From Helianthus annuus (taxonomy: Eukaryota; Streptophyta; Magnoliopsida; Asterales; Asteraceae), in contig NC_035441.2 in NCBI RefSeq assembly GCF_002127325.2, positions 156,514,840-156,578,839 of the forward strand: a stretch of DNA of 64,000 bases. Direction: 5' to 3'. Of the stretch, positions 1 through 9,745 are shown piece after piece. Position numbers and translations under genes: made by a program. The notes beneath the pieces are model-generated. The model did no database searches. It saw only the letters and a list, made by a program, of their open reading frames with translations, and was not told the DNA's origin. Within the stretch, counting starts at the first letter, position 1; each line of letters starts with the position of its first letter.

Positions 1-579
1 CGCATGGATGCAAAGGAGGCAGTACAGAACGACAATGTGCTTACAGGTACTTTTCTCGTAAATAATATATTTGCAAGAGTACTTTTCGATTCTGGCGCTG
101 ATAAGTCCTTTGTAGACCAAAAGTTTTGTAAACTATTGAACATGCCGATCAAAACCCTAGATATGAAATACGAGGTAGAGTTAGCAGACGGCACGATAGA
201 AACCGTCTCCACTGTTATAGAGGGATGTGAAATGTCCATTAAGAACCATTCTTTTCCTCTATCTCTACTTCCTTTCAAACTAGCGGGTTTCGACATTGTT
301 CTAGGCATGGACTGGTTATCCCGTAATCAGGCCCAAATCATTTGTGGAAAAAGGCATATAGTGCTAAAGACTCCGAGTGGTGAATCACTTACCATTCGAG
401 GAGATACGCAGTACGGATTACCTGAGGACGTATCTATGCTCAAAGCTTCTAGGTGTTTGAACAGAGGCTGTGTAATTTACATGGCTCAGGTGATAATTGA
501 AGAACCTAAGCCGAAGATCGAGGATCTTCCTGTCATTTCTGAATATCCCGAGGTTTTTCCCGAAGAACTACCTGGTTTA
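1..579 (+). pseudogene. Gypsy element A polyprotein, protease part (5' fragment)
   Basis: This is the aspartic-protease part of a Ty3/Gypsy gag-pol gene whose start lies left of the window. The open frame holds the active-site triad in the context [10 protein letters not shown], followed by the VLGMDWL strand typical of retroviral-type proteases, and ends in the linker to reverse transcriptase ([13 protein letters not shown]). It closely matches the same part of the element C gene at about 41815-42390, so A and C are one family. The frame is cut at base 579 by element B; the few codons after that are B LTR sequence. The gene resumes at 9746 in register. Confident identification; dead copy. 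Confidence 0.93.
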
Positions 580-842
580 TGCAACAACTGTCACTAAAAT
601 CCATAATTAGGATGGTAATTAGCTATTAAGGAAACCCTAATTAAGAAACCCAAGTAATTCTGCACTAACCCTAAAATTTCCAGAACAATCAGAATCAGGA
701 TCAGGGCCCCTAAAACTCAGGGGGGGATAAACCCTAGCCAACGATTATCTTAATAACTATCTGTCAAAATCGAATTTTAAGAAAATATCAACTCATCCAG
801 CCTACATGCACGAAGGGCTACCCTATGAAGTAGGGTGACCCC

Positions 843-912
843 TCGCGTAGCGCGACGCCCATGGGGGTACCCCTCGCGCTACGCGACGGGGGTCAAATTT
901 CGTATATAAATA
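843..912 (+). promoter_or_regulatory. U3 inverted repeat and TATA box of element B
   Basis: TATAAATA lies at 905-912. Just upstream, TCGCGTAGCGCGA (843-855) and its exact reverse complement TCGCGCTACGCGA (874-886) flank a GC-rich spacer. The same arrangement is in the 3' LTR (TATA at 8592-8599). This is the expected core promoter for the genomic RNA; what the dyad does is unknown. Confidence 0.75.
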
Positions 913-1115
913 GGGGTGTCTGGGACTTGAATTTGAGAGTTGAAACGACGTAAAACGTCAAAATACACGCTGAGTTATCAGTTATATACTACACAAACAC
1001 ACACAGATCTCGAATCGCTGCCGCAATCAGGGTAATAACTCAATCGCTATTACGATTCATTCTCCGAGATCAATATATCCAAAGAATGTCTAAGTGCCGC
1101 CCATTTTGGGTTATG

Positions 1116-1250
1116 CTTTGTCGTTTGTCGATAATTCGATAAATGAGTTAAAGCATTATACTTTGTCGTTTGTCGATAATTCGATAAATGAGTTGAAGTA
1201 TTATACTTTGTCGTTTGTCATTTTGATAAACGAGTTGAAGTATTGCACTT
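1116..1250 (+). repeat. 45-bp tandem repeat in LTR B, three copies
   Basis: Units beginning CTTTGTCGTTTGTC start at 1116, 1161 and 1206; a degenerate further start follows near 1248. It lies downstream of the TATA box, so it would be in the transcript. It is repeated in the 3' LTR at about 8802-8940. Confidence 0.8.
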
Positions 1251-2062
1251 TGTCATTCATTGTGAGAATTTGATCTCGTAAGTTATCGTAACTGCTGTAT
1301 TGATCACTAACCCTGTTTTGTGTGCATTATTGTTAAAATTAGGTTAACAGGGCTAAAATCATATTCTATCCGTAATAAATCTGCAATGTGAGTTATTCTT
1401 CTTTTTATAAATTCTTTTATCACAGTTTGTGACTATTTACAATACTCCAAATTATTTTCAGAATTATAACTTACAGTGATTAAGTTTATGTAATCACCAA
1501 GTTACAGCCGGTATGTGGGGTATTGTGCACATTACTTGATAATCGTCACCATTGGGGCAGCCATTGGGTGATATGACCATAATCACAGACACCATTGGAC
1601 GTATGGGCCAATGGGTCGAGTGGTAAAGTACTGTGGGTAGATTGGTTGATATCAGAAACATTGTAAAAGATCTTACCACTGTAAATTATAATAAATGTGT
1701 CATTTTCAATAACTAGAATAATTCACTCAGTATTTCCCCGCTGACAAAATCTTTTTCAAACATGTTTCAGGTGATCTGCTGTAATTCAGGAAAAATGCAG
1801 GGGAAGCATTTCAAGCTTAAGATAGTGGCTCAATATAAAATAAAGAATTATGTTTTATTAATAAAATCTTGTTATTGTAAATTATCGGGGTTTTATCCCG
1901 AATTGTGAAATAAAAAAATAAATCGGGAAAAGTTTTAACTTAGCCGATCCTGTGAATAAATTTTCCGCTGCTGAACTCACAATAAATAAAGTACCGCAGG
2001 ATTTCTGTCTAGCGGCTCCTGAAGCGGGTAAAACCGGGTCGGGGGCCGTGACAGAAATAAGG

Positions 2063-2075
2063 TGGTATCAGAGCC
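2063..2075 (+). other. Primer-binding site of element B
   Basis: TGGTATCAGAGCC, complementary to the 3' end of plant initiator methionine tRNA, 9 bp after the LTR. The same primer site is used by elements C, D, E and F here. Confidence 0.9.
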
Positions 2076-2182
2076 ACTAAGTTAAGCTAATTAAGTATTT
2101 AAACGATACTTAATTTTTCCTGATTACTATTATTATGATTACGTGTTTATGTGCTTTTAACTGATTATTTGTTAGTTACAGT

Positions 2183-2506
2183 ATGGGTAAACAAAAGTTG
2201 CAAGATATCTATCTTAAATTAGATAGATCAATTTATGAAGAAGGAAGTTCGTCCAAAACTAAATTTTCAAAGCTCCCTACAATTCTTGAAGAAGGAATAT
2301 TTGTGCAAAAAGCGAATTATGAAAATCCGCTTTCTCCTAGAAAAAGGAATATGATTATTAAGAAAAGTAGGGAGCAAATCAGAGAAAAGAAAATTAAAAA
2401 GGAAACCCGGGAGTTACTTAAGAAATCACCTTGGGAAGATAAACTCGATGAAAAATGGGCAAATTTGTATATGCTAGCCACTGTGGCAGAACATGCAAAT
2501 CTCTAG
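2183..2506 (+). CDS. Element B pre-gag ORF, N-terminal half
   Basis: An open frame of 107 codons between primer-binding site and gag. The product is basic and charged and has no domain I recognise. It is not noise: the segment EEGIFVQKA, then a proline and basic run, then NLYMLATVAEHANL, matches EEGIFVFKA, basic run, NIHILATTAADPNL in the single long ORF of element D (minus strand, 19285-18434). The start is supported because both elements have TTTGTTAGTT(T)ACAGT directly before this ATG. In D the ORF continues without a break, so in B it is either split by mutation or joined to the 2682-3491 frame by splicing. Function unknown. Confidence 0.6.
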   Translation: MGKQKLQDIYLKLDRSIYEEGSSSKTKFSKLPTILEEGIFVQKANYENPLSPRKRNMIIKKSREQIREKKIKKETRELLKKSPWEDKLDEKWANLYMLATVAEHANL

Positions 2507-2681
2507 ATGCCCTAAATTTAGCAAGCAGCACTTCCCAATAAGTAAATAAATAAAATTTAGTAAAATAAATCTGAGTATGTTCCCCTGTATTTTGTACAAA
2601 TAGTGTGCAATAAAACTTCCATGTTTATTTGTTAAACTTTGTTCCAAAGTTTTAACTTGATATTTTGTGCATTTTGCATAT

Positions 2682-3491
2682 ATGCTACACAGCATGAACG
2701 AGATATCTGAAGCTTTTCAGAACCTCAATCTGTACCCAGTGAATATAGAAGTTTCTCATGAATTTACGGGATATATTGCTGATGTGGACCAACCTATAAA
2801 ATCTCCTACTCCACCAGTAACCAAACCAAAAAGAAGGCCAAAGAAAAATTATGTGTGGGGAAGCCGTATACGTAAGAAAAAGTCAGTTACAAAACCTCCT
2901 AGAGCTAGTAAACCTCTAGAAAAAGGAAAGGCGATTATAATCCAGGAAAACCCTAATCCGCAAGAACAGGAAATTGAAGCCAATGACGAATCTAGGCAAA
3001 TGGAGGAACAGTTTGATCAGTATTCTCAAGAAATAGAAATAGAAATAGGGCAAGGTTCTAGACCAACTCAGGAAGAATTCGGAGAGAGCTCTAATCAAAA
3101 TAAGAAAATTACCTTTCAGGATCAGATAGATATTTTACTGGAAAAATGTGAGACTATGCAACCTGCTAGTCCGGGTATTTTTACCTATCCTATCGAAAAC
3201 CCAATTCCTATGAATTTTGCACCAACCATCACTGAACCAATAATCCATAACCAACCTGTAGAAATGGAAGAATGGTGGACCAACGATTGGCAATTTCAAA
3301 ATATTGTCAATAACGCTTACTCATTTCTTCCACAGTTCGACCCAGAACCCCTACCTAATCCACCGATGAGCAATGAAAACCTGGCTGAACTTCGCCATTT
3401 CGGTGAAGAGTTGATGGATGCAGGGAATAGAATTAGGGAGATAGGGGGACAGATTGCCTGGAAATATGACGAGAGGGAACTTCGTTTTTAG
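2682..3491 (+). CDS. Element B pre-gag ORF, C-terminal half
   Basis: An open frame of 269 codons from the first ATG (a second ATG is at 2694). It is rich in Pro, Glu, Lys and Gln with no recognised domain. Its end matches the end of the element D ORF closely: PPMSNENLAELRHF and IAWKYDERELRF here, PPMSAENVQELRIF and LVWKYDERNMDF in D; EEWWTNDW also has a counterpart (DPWWDDV). So 2183-2506 and 2682-3491 are two halves of one protein type, separated by about 175 AT-rich bases. ACACAG just before the second ATG could be a splice acceptor. It is not gag, which begins at 3725. Confidence 0.6.
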   Translation: MLHSMNEISEAFQNLNLYPVNIEVSHEFTGYIADVDQPIKSPTPPVTKPKRRPKKNYVWGSRIRKKKSVTKPPRASKPLEKGKAIIIQENPNPQEQEIEANDESRQMEEQFDQYSQEIEIEIGQGSRPTQEEFGESSNQNKKITFQDQIDILLEKCETMQPASPGIFTYPIENPIPMNFAPTITEPIIHNQPVEMEEWWTNDWQFQNIVNNAYSFLPQFDPEPLPNPPMSNENLAELRHFGEELMDAGNRIREIGGQIAWKYDERELRF

Positions 3492-3724
3492 GATGATAAG
3501 TAGGAGGATGGTGAAACTATCTTTGTATAATAGTAAAAGTAAATAGCGAAACCAGTTGTAACATAACAAATAAAACCTTGTAAAATATCGGTGTGTATTG
3601 ATGCATACTATACTGATATGAAATAGAATCGAGAAATCGATAATTTTGGCTTTATGTGCTTTAATTGTTTGAATTATTAATATAAATTGCTAATTGCTAA
3701 TTACTTATTATAAATTTTTATCAG

Positions 3725-6700
3725 ATGGCAAATAATAATAACGAACCAGTAAATGAAGTTAATCAATCAGAGCAACACCCAGAAGATCAATATATGACCA
3801 AACAAGATATTGAAAATATGGTTGCCCAAGGAATAGCCAATGCAATTCCAATGTTCGTTGCTGCTATGAAAAATCCAAACGATCCACAACATATTGTTCC
3901 TAGTAAACATACCATCGAAGATAATTTCAGTAACAGTATAAACGGGGGCAATGATCATATAAATCATGACAATGAATCTCAGCACACGCCGCGCCCTAAG
4001 AAGCGAAAAGCTGCAACGCCTGGTTGCACTTTCAAAGAATTTCTTGCTTGTAAACCCGCTGAATTTGCAGGCAACGAAGGAGCAACTGCAACACTGCGAT
4101 GGTTAGAGAAAACCGAAGCAGTAATTGCAATAAGTAAATGGGCTGAAGAAGATCAAGTCATGTATGCCTCAAATCTGTTTAAGGAAGGAGCACTAGAATG
4201 GTGGAACACAGTGCTGCAGGCAAAAGGAAGACGAGTGGCTTATGCTATGACCTGGGAAGAATTTAAGAATCTTGTTGAAAGAAAATTCTGTCCTGAGTAT
4301 GAGAAGGAACAAATGGCAAATAAGTTCCTAAATCATCGAATGACCGGGGTAGATTGTCGTGGTTATACTTCAACATTCTTCGAATATGCGAGAGTGGTAC
4401 CTAACTTGGCTTCGCCAGAACCGGTACTCATTTCTCGATATATTTGGGGATTAATTAGCGAAATTCGCAATATCGTTAAAGCTGCGAGACCTCGCACTAT
4501 TGACGATGCAGTAGAATTAGCTAATACCCTAACCGACGAACTGATACGCACAAGAGATGAAGATAGGAAGAAAGAATTGGCTCAGAAGATTACCCAAGGA
4601 TTTAGAGTGGGTAATAGTAGCAATTTCAAGAAGAAAGGAGCGAGACAATCTTCAGTCCCGCCATTTTGCAGAAATTGCAGAAGGAAGCATTTTGGAAAAT
4701 GCAATGCAATTTGCAACTTCTGCAAATCTGTGGGCCATAGTGAAGAAAACTGTAAGAAGAAAACTGTAAACTGTTTTCACTGTGGGGAAATAGGACATTA
4801 CAAAACTGAATGTCCTAAACTGAATAAAATCACGGATAACAAAGGCAAACCCGTTGAAGGAACTGTTAAGAAGAATGCCAGAGCTTTCCAGCTAACTACT
4901 CAAGAAGCCGAGCTCATTCCGGATGTAATAGCCGGTACGTTTTTAGTTCACAACGTCTATGCAAAAGTATTATTTGACTCTGGTGCAAACCAAAGTTTTA
5001 TAAATACTTCATTCTGTCAAGCTCTTAAGTTACCATTAACTACCGTTAGGCAGATTTTTACAGTCGAAACTGCAGATGGGAATTCAGTTAAAATCAATCA
5101 GGTTTTGCAAAAAGTAGAAATAGAACTTTCAGGTCATAAGTTTGTTGCAAACCTATTACCTATGAAATTAGCTGAGTTTGATGTTGTGTTAGGAATGGAT
5201 TGGTTAATAGCCAACCATGCTCAAATCATATGTGATAGAAATTCTATAGAAATTCAAGCACCTACTGGAGAGGTAATTAAGATTTCAGGAGATAAACCTC
5301 GGAAGTCATTAAAGTTCATATCAGTAATGAAAGTTGCTAATTATGAACGAAACCAGGGAATAGTATATATGATTTCCGTAATCATTTGTACTAAAGGCAA
5401 AGAACTCAAGGAAATTCCTGTAGTCTCAGAATACCCAGATGTATTTCCAGAAGATTTACCTGGATTGCCACCAGATAGAGAGGTAGAATTTAGGATTCAT
5501 CTAATTCCAGGAACTACACCGATAGCCAAGGCACCTTATCAATTAGCTCCTACCGAAATGCTAGAATTAAAGAAGCAATTAGATGAATTACTAAACAAAG
5601 GATTTATACAACCTAGTTCATCCCCTTGGGGTGCACCAGTATTGTTTGTGAAAAAGAAAGATGGATCAATGAGAATGTGTATTGATTATAGAGAGTTGAA
5701 TAAGGTCACAATTAAGAATCGGTACCCATTACCTAGGATTGACGATCTTTTCGATCAATTACAAGGAGCTAGGTATTTCTCTAAGATAGACTTAAGATCC
5801 GGATATCATCAATTGAAGGTACAAGAGGAAGACATACCTAAAACTGCTTTCAGAACTAGGTATGGTCATTATGAGTTTACAGTCATGCCCTTCGGATTAA
5901 CCAATGCCCCAGCTGCATTCATGGACATGATGAACCGAATCTGTAAACCATATTTGGATAAATTTGTGATCGTATTTATTGACGATATACTCATTTATTC
6001 CAAAAGTCAAGTCGGGCATTGTCAGCACTTGCATGCACTCTTAACTTTGTTAAGAAAAGAAAAATTGTACGCTAAATTCTCAAATTGTGAATTTTGGTTA
6101 CAAGAAGTGCAATTCTTAGGCCATATGGTGAATCATGAAGGTATTCACGTAGATCCTGCTAAGATCGAAGCAATTACCAACTGGAAGGTTCCACAAACTG
6201 CAATGGAAATTAGAAGTTTTATAGGTTTAGCCGGTTATTATAGACGGTTTATTAAGGATTTTTCCAAGATAGCCGTACCATTAACTAAGCTGACCTGTAA
6301 AGCCACTAAGTTTGAATGGGGACCAAAACAAGAAGAAGCTTTTAGAATCTTAAAGCAGAAATTAACCAATGCGCCAATCTTAGCCTTACCAGAAGGAACA
6401 GAAGATTTTGAAATATATTGTGATGCTTCAAAATTAGGATATGGATGCGTGTTGATGCAACGCAAGAAGGTAATTGCGTATGCCTCCAGACAATTGAAAA
6501 AGCACGAAGAAAACTATACGACTCATGATTTAGAACTAGGAGCCATAGTTTTTGCCCTTAAGATTTGGAGACATTATCTGTATGGAAGTAAGTTTACTGT
6601 TTATACGGATCATAAGAGTTTAAGGTATATATTCGGGCAAAAAGAGTTAAACATGAGACAAAGAAGATGGATGGAAGTCCTGAGTGATTACGACTGTGAT

Positions 6701-8230
6701 ATTCAATATCACGAAGGAAAGGCCAACGTAGTAGCAGATGCCTTAAGTCGTAAGTTCCAGGAAAAGCAAAAGCGAGTCCGTGCTCTTAGAATAAATCTAC
6801 AAGTAGATTTAAGGGAACAAGTGAAGGAAATTCAGAAAACGGCAATCAAGGACGAGGCCGAAGGAATGAAAGGTTACCTAAAAGAATTGGAACAAGGAAA
6901 TGATGGAATTTGGAAATTTCACAAAAGCAGAATTTGGGTACCTAAACAAGGAAATTTAAGATCGAAAATTTTAGAAGAAGCTCATAAATCTAGGTATACT
7001 ATACACCCAGGAAACAACAAAATGTACCAAGATTTAAGAAAGAAGTTCTGGTGGATAGGAATGAAAAAGGATATAGCTGAATACGTATCTAAGTGTTTAA
7101 CCTGTTCACAAGTTAAAGCCGAACATCAGAAACCCTCAGGTTTACTACAACAGTTAGAAATGCCTGTATGGAAATGGGAACTTATAACAATGGACTTTGT
7201 TACTAAGTTACCCAGAACCAGAAAAGGTAATGATACGATTTGGGTAATCGTGGATCGATTAACCAAATCAGCTCATTTTCTACCAATAAAAGAAACCTTT
7301 AGCATGGAAAGATTAGCCAAGCTGTATGTGGATGAAATAGTATCCTTACATGGAGTCCCGCTCTCCATTGTATCAGATAGAGATAGTCGTTTCACTTCCC
7401 GATTTTGGACAAGTTTCCAAGAATCAATGGGAACTCGACTCAACCTGAGTACTGCATATCATCCACAGACCGACGGACAAAGTGAAAGGACAATCCAAAC
7501 TCTGGAAGACATGCTCCGAGCATGTGTAATTGACTTTGGAGGTAATTGGGATAACCATTTACCATTAATTGAATTCTCCTATAATAATAGTTATCATTCA
7601 AGTATAGAAGCCGCTCCATTCGAGGCACTATATGGACGCAAGTGCAGAACACCCGTATGTTGGGCAGAAATAGGAGAAAGTCAATTATCAGGTCCAGAAA
7701 TCGTGCAAGAAACCACAGACAAGATAACCCGAATCAAGGAAAGATTGAAAACAGCCAGAGATCGCCAGAAGAGCTATGCCGACAATCGTCGCAAACCACT
7801 TGAATTCCAAATAGGAGACAAAGTACTACTAAAAGTATCTCCTTGGAAAGGTGTTGTAAGATTCAGTAAGAAAGGAAAACTGAGTCCCCGATATGTTGGA
7901 CCATTTCCAGTGATTCAACGAATCGGACCAGTTGCTTATCGATTACAACTACCAGAAGAACTAGCTGGAGTACATGATGTATTTCATGTATCCAATCTCA
8001 AGAAATGTTTATCAGACGAATCCCTGGTAGTACCTCTTCAAGATGTAGAGGTGAACGAAAAATTAAAGTTTATAGAGAAACCACTACAGATCGAAGATAG
8101 AAAAGTCAAGTTTCTAAAACACAAACGACTGGTGTTGGTCAAAGTCAAATGGAATTCAAAAAGAGGACCAGAATACACTTGGGAGCTGGAATCAGAAATG
8201 AAGCGAAAATATCCTCATTTATTCCAATAA
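3725..8230 (+). CDS. gag-pol: Gag-pol polyprotein of element B, intact
   Basis: One uninterrupted frame of 1501 residues encodes everything needed for particle formation, reverse transcription and integration. In order: gag (about residues 100-280); three zinc knuckles near 314-360 (a short CX2CX3HX3C, then two CX2CX4HX4C); protease ([10 protein letters not shown], about 415); reverse transcriptase with FIDDIL near 751; RNase H starting near YCDAS (about 898) and ending at VVADALSR; integrase with HHCC finger (from about 1094), catalytic D in TMDF (about 1157), D in VSDRDS and the E of the [11 protein letters not shown] block; and a C-terminal chromodomain-like tail ([15 protein letters not shown]). 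The ATG follows a splice-acceptor-like TTTTTATCAG. Gag and pol are fused without a frameshift, as in many plant Gypsy elements. It looks potentially functional. Confidence 0.95.
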   Translation: MANNNNEPVNEVNQSEQHPEDQYMTKQDIENMVAQGIANAIPMFVAAMKNPNDPQHIVPSKHTIEDNFSNSINGGNDHINHDNESQHTPRPKKRKAATPGCTFKEFLACKPAEFAGNEGATATLRWLEKTEAVIAISKWAEEDQVMYASNLFKEGALEWWNTVLQAKGRRVAYAMTWEEFKNLVERKFCPEYEKEQMANKFLNHRMTGVDCRGYTSTFFEYARVVPNLASPEPVLISRYIWGLISEIRNIVKAARPRTIDDAVELANTLTDELIRTRDEDRKKELAQKITQGFRVGNSSNFKKKGARQSSVPPFCRNCRRKHFGKCNAICNFCKSVGHSEENCKKKTVNCFHCGEIGHYKTECPKLNKITDNKGKPVEGTVKKNARAFQLTTQEAELIPDVIAGTFLVHNVYAKVLFDSGANQSFINTSFCQALKLPLTTVRQIFTVETADGNSVKINQVLQKVEIELSGHKFVANLLPMKLAEFDVVLGMDWLIANHAQIICDRNSIEIQAPTGEVIKISGDKPRKSLKFISVMKVANYERNQGIVYMISVIICTKGKELKEIPVVSEYPDVFPEDLPGLPPDREVEFRIHLIPGTTPIAKAPYQLAPTEMLELKKQLDELLNKGFIQPSSSPWGAPVLFVKKKDGSMRMCIDYRELNKVTIKNRYPLPRIDDLFDQLQGARYFSKIDLRSGYHQLKVQEEDIPKTAFRTRYGHYEFTVMPFGLTNAPAAFMDMMNRICKPYLDKFVIVFIDDILIYSKSQVGHCQHLHALLTLLRKEKLYAKFSNCEFWLQEVQFLGHMVNHEGIHVDPAKIEAITNWKVPQTAMEIRSFIGLAGYYRRFIKDFSKIAVPLTKLTCKATKFEWGPKQEEAFRILKQKLTNAPILALPEGTEDFEIYCDASKLGYGCVLMQRKKVIAYASRQLKKHEENYTTHDLELGAIVFALKIWRHYLYGSKFTVYTDHKSLRYIFGQKELNMRQRRWMEVLSDYDCDIQYHEGKANVVADALSRKFQEKQKRVRALRINLQVDLREQVKEIQKTAIKDEAEGMKGYLKELEQGNDGIWKFHKSRIWVPKQGNLRSKILEEAHKSRYTIHPGNNKMYQDLRKKFWWIGMKKDIAEYVSKCLTCSQVKAEHQKPSGLLQQLEMPVWKWELITMDFVTKLPRTRKGNDTIWVIVDRLTKSAHFLPIKETFSMERLAKLYVDEIVSLHGVPLSIVSDRDSRFTSRFWTSFQESMGTRLNLSTAYHPQTDGQSERTIQTLEDMLRACVIDFGGNWDNHLPLIEFSYNNSYHSSIEAAPFEALYGRKCRTPVCWAEIGESQLSGPEIVQETTDKITRIKERLKTARDRQKSYADNRRKPLEFQIGDKVLLKVSPWKGVVRFSKKGKLSPRYVGPFPVIQRIGPVAYRLQLPEELAGVHDVFHVSNLKKCLSDESLVVPLQDVEVNEKLKFIEKPLQIEDRKVKFLKHKRLVLVKVKWNSKRGPEYTWELESEMKRKYPHLFQ

Positions 8231-8256
8231 ATCTTGAGGACGAGATTTTTCTTAAC

Positions 8257-8266
8257 GTGGGGAGAA
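8257..8266 (+). other. Polypurine tract of element B
   Basis: GTGGGGAGAA lies immediately before the 3' LTR, where plus-strand DNA synthesis should be primed. Confidence 0.75.
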
Positions 8267-9740
8267 TGTAACAACTGTCACTAAAATCCATAATTAGGAT
8301 GGTAATTAGCTATTAAGGAAACCCTAATTAAGAAACCCAAGTAATTCTGCACTAACCCTAAAATTTCTAGAACAATCAGAATCAGGATCAGGGCCCCTAA
8401 AACTCAGGGGGGGATAAACCCTAGCCAACGATTATCTTAATAACTATCTGTCAAAATCGAATTTTAAGAAACTGTCAACTCATCCAGCCTACATGCACGA
8501 AGGGCTACCCTATGAAGTAGGGTGACCCCTCGCGTAGCGCGACGCCCATGGGGGTACCCCTCGCGCTACGCGACGGGGGTCAAATTTCGTATATAAATAG
8601 GGGTGTCTGGGACTTGAATTTGAGAGTTGAAACGACGTAAAACGTCAAAATACACGCTGAGTTATCAGCTATATACTACACAAACACACACAGATCTCGA
8701 ATCGCTACCGCAATCAGGGTAATAACTCAATCGCTATTACGATTCATTCTCCGAGATCAATATATCCAAAGAATGTCTAAGTGCCGCCCATTTTGGGTTA
8801 TGCTTTGTCGTTTGTCGATAATTCGATAAATGAGTTGAAGCATTATACTTTGTCGTTTGTCGATAATTTGATAAATGAGTTGAAGTATTATACTTTGTCG
8901 TTTGTCATTTTGATAAACGAGTTGAAGTATTGCACTTTGTCATTCATTGTGAGAATTTGATCTCGTAAGTTATCGTAACTGCTGTATTGATCACTAACCC
9001 TGTTTTGTGTGCATTATTGTTAAAATTAGGTTAACAGGGCTAAAATCATATTCTATCCGTAATAAATCTGCAATGTGAGTTATTCTTCTTTTTATAAATT
9101 CTTTTATCACAGTTTGTGACTATTTACAATACTCCAAATTATTTTCAGAATTATAACTTACAGTGATTAAGTTTATGTAATCACCAAGTTACAGCCGGTA
9201 TGTGGGGTATTGTGCACATTACTTGATAATCGTCACCATTGGGGCAGCCATTGGGTGATATGACCATAATCACAGACACCATTGGACGTATGGGCTAATG
9301 GGTCGAGTGGTAAAGTGTTGTGGGTAGATTGGTTGATATCAGAAACATTGTAAAAGATCTTACCACTGTAAATTATAATAAATGTGTCATTTTCAATAAC
9401 TAGAATAATTCACTCAGTATTTCCCCGCTGACAAAATCTTTTTCAAACATGTTTCAGGTGATCTGCTGTAATTCAGGAAAAATGCAGGGGAAGCATTTCA
9501 AGCTTAAGATAGTGGCTCAATATAAAATAAAGAATTATGTTTTATTAATAAAATCTTGTTATTGTAAATTATCGGGGTTTTATCCCGAATTGTGAAATAA
9601 AAAAATAAATCGGGAAAAGTTTTAACTTAGCCGATCCTGTGAATAAATTTTCCGCTGCTGAACTCACAATAAATAAAGTACCGCAGGATTTATGTCTAGC
9701 GGCTCCTGAAGCGGGTAAAACCGGGTCGGGGGCCGTGACA
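8267..9740 (+). repeat. 3' LTR of element B
   Basis: 1474 bp, TGTAACAACTG to GGCCGTGACA, the same length as the 5' LTR. It is followed by the second copy of the target duplication GTTTA (9741-9745) and then element A coding sequence. Confidence 0.95.
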
Positions 9741-9745
9741 GTTTA

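Larger units (their letters stand above)
580..2053 (+). repeat. 5' LTR of element B
   Basis: Starts TGCAACAACTG and ends GGCCGTGACA, directly followed by the primer-binding site. Contains a TATA box, an inverted repeat upstream of it and a 45-bp tandem repeat downstream. The same sequence recurs at 8267-9740 with about a dozen substitutions by eye and no length change. Confidence 0.95.
580..9740 (+). mobile_element. Complete Ty3/Gypsy retrotransposon B, nested in element A
   Basis: A full-length LTR retrotransposon of 9161 bp. Both LTRs are 1474 bp, begin TG (TGCAAC on the left, TGTAAC on the right) and end in GTGACA. The host sequence GTTTA is duplicated at 575-579 and 9741-9745, and removing the element with one GTTTA rejoins the element A reading frame. 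Internal order is primer-binding site, extra ORF region, gag-pol, polypurine tract. The integrase follows reverse transcriptase and RNase H (Gypsy order), and the C-terminal tail looks like a chromodomain, so it is probably a chromovirus, Tekay/Del-like. By eye the LTRs differ at roughly a dozen sites, meaning a recent insertion. Confidence 0.95.
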
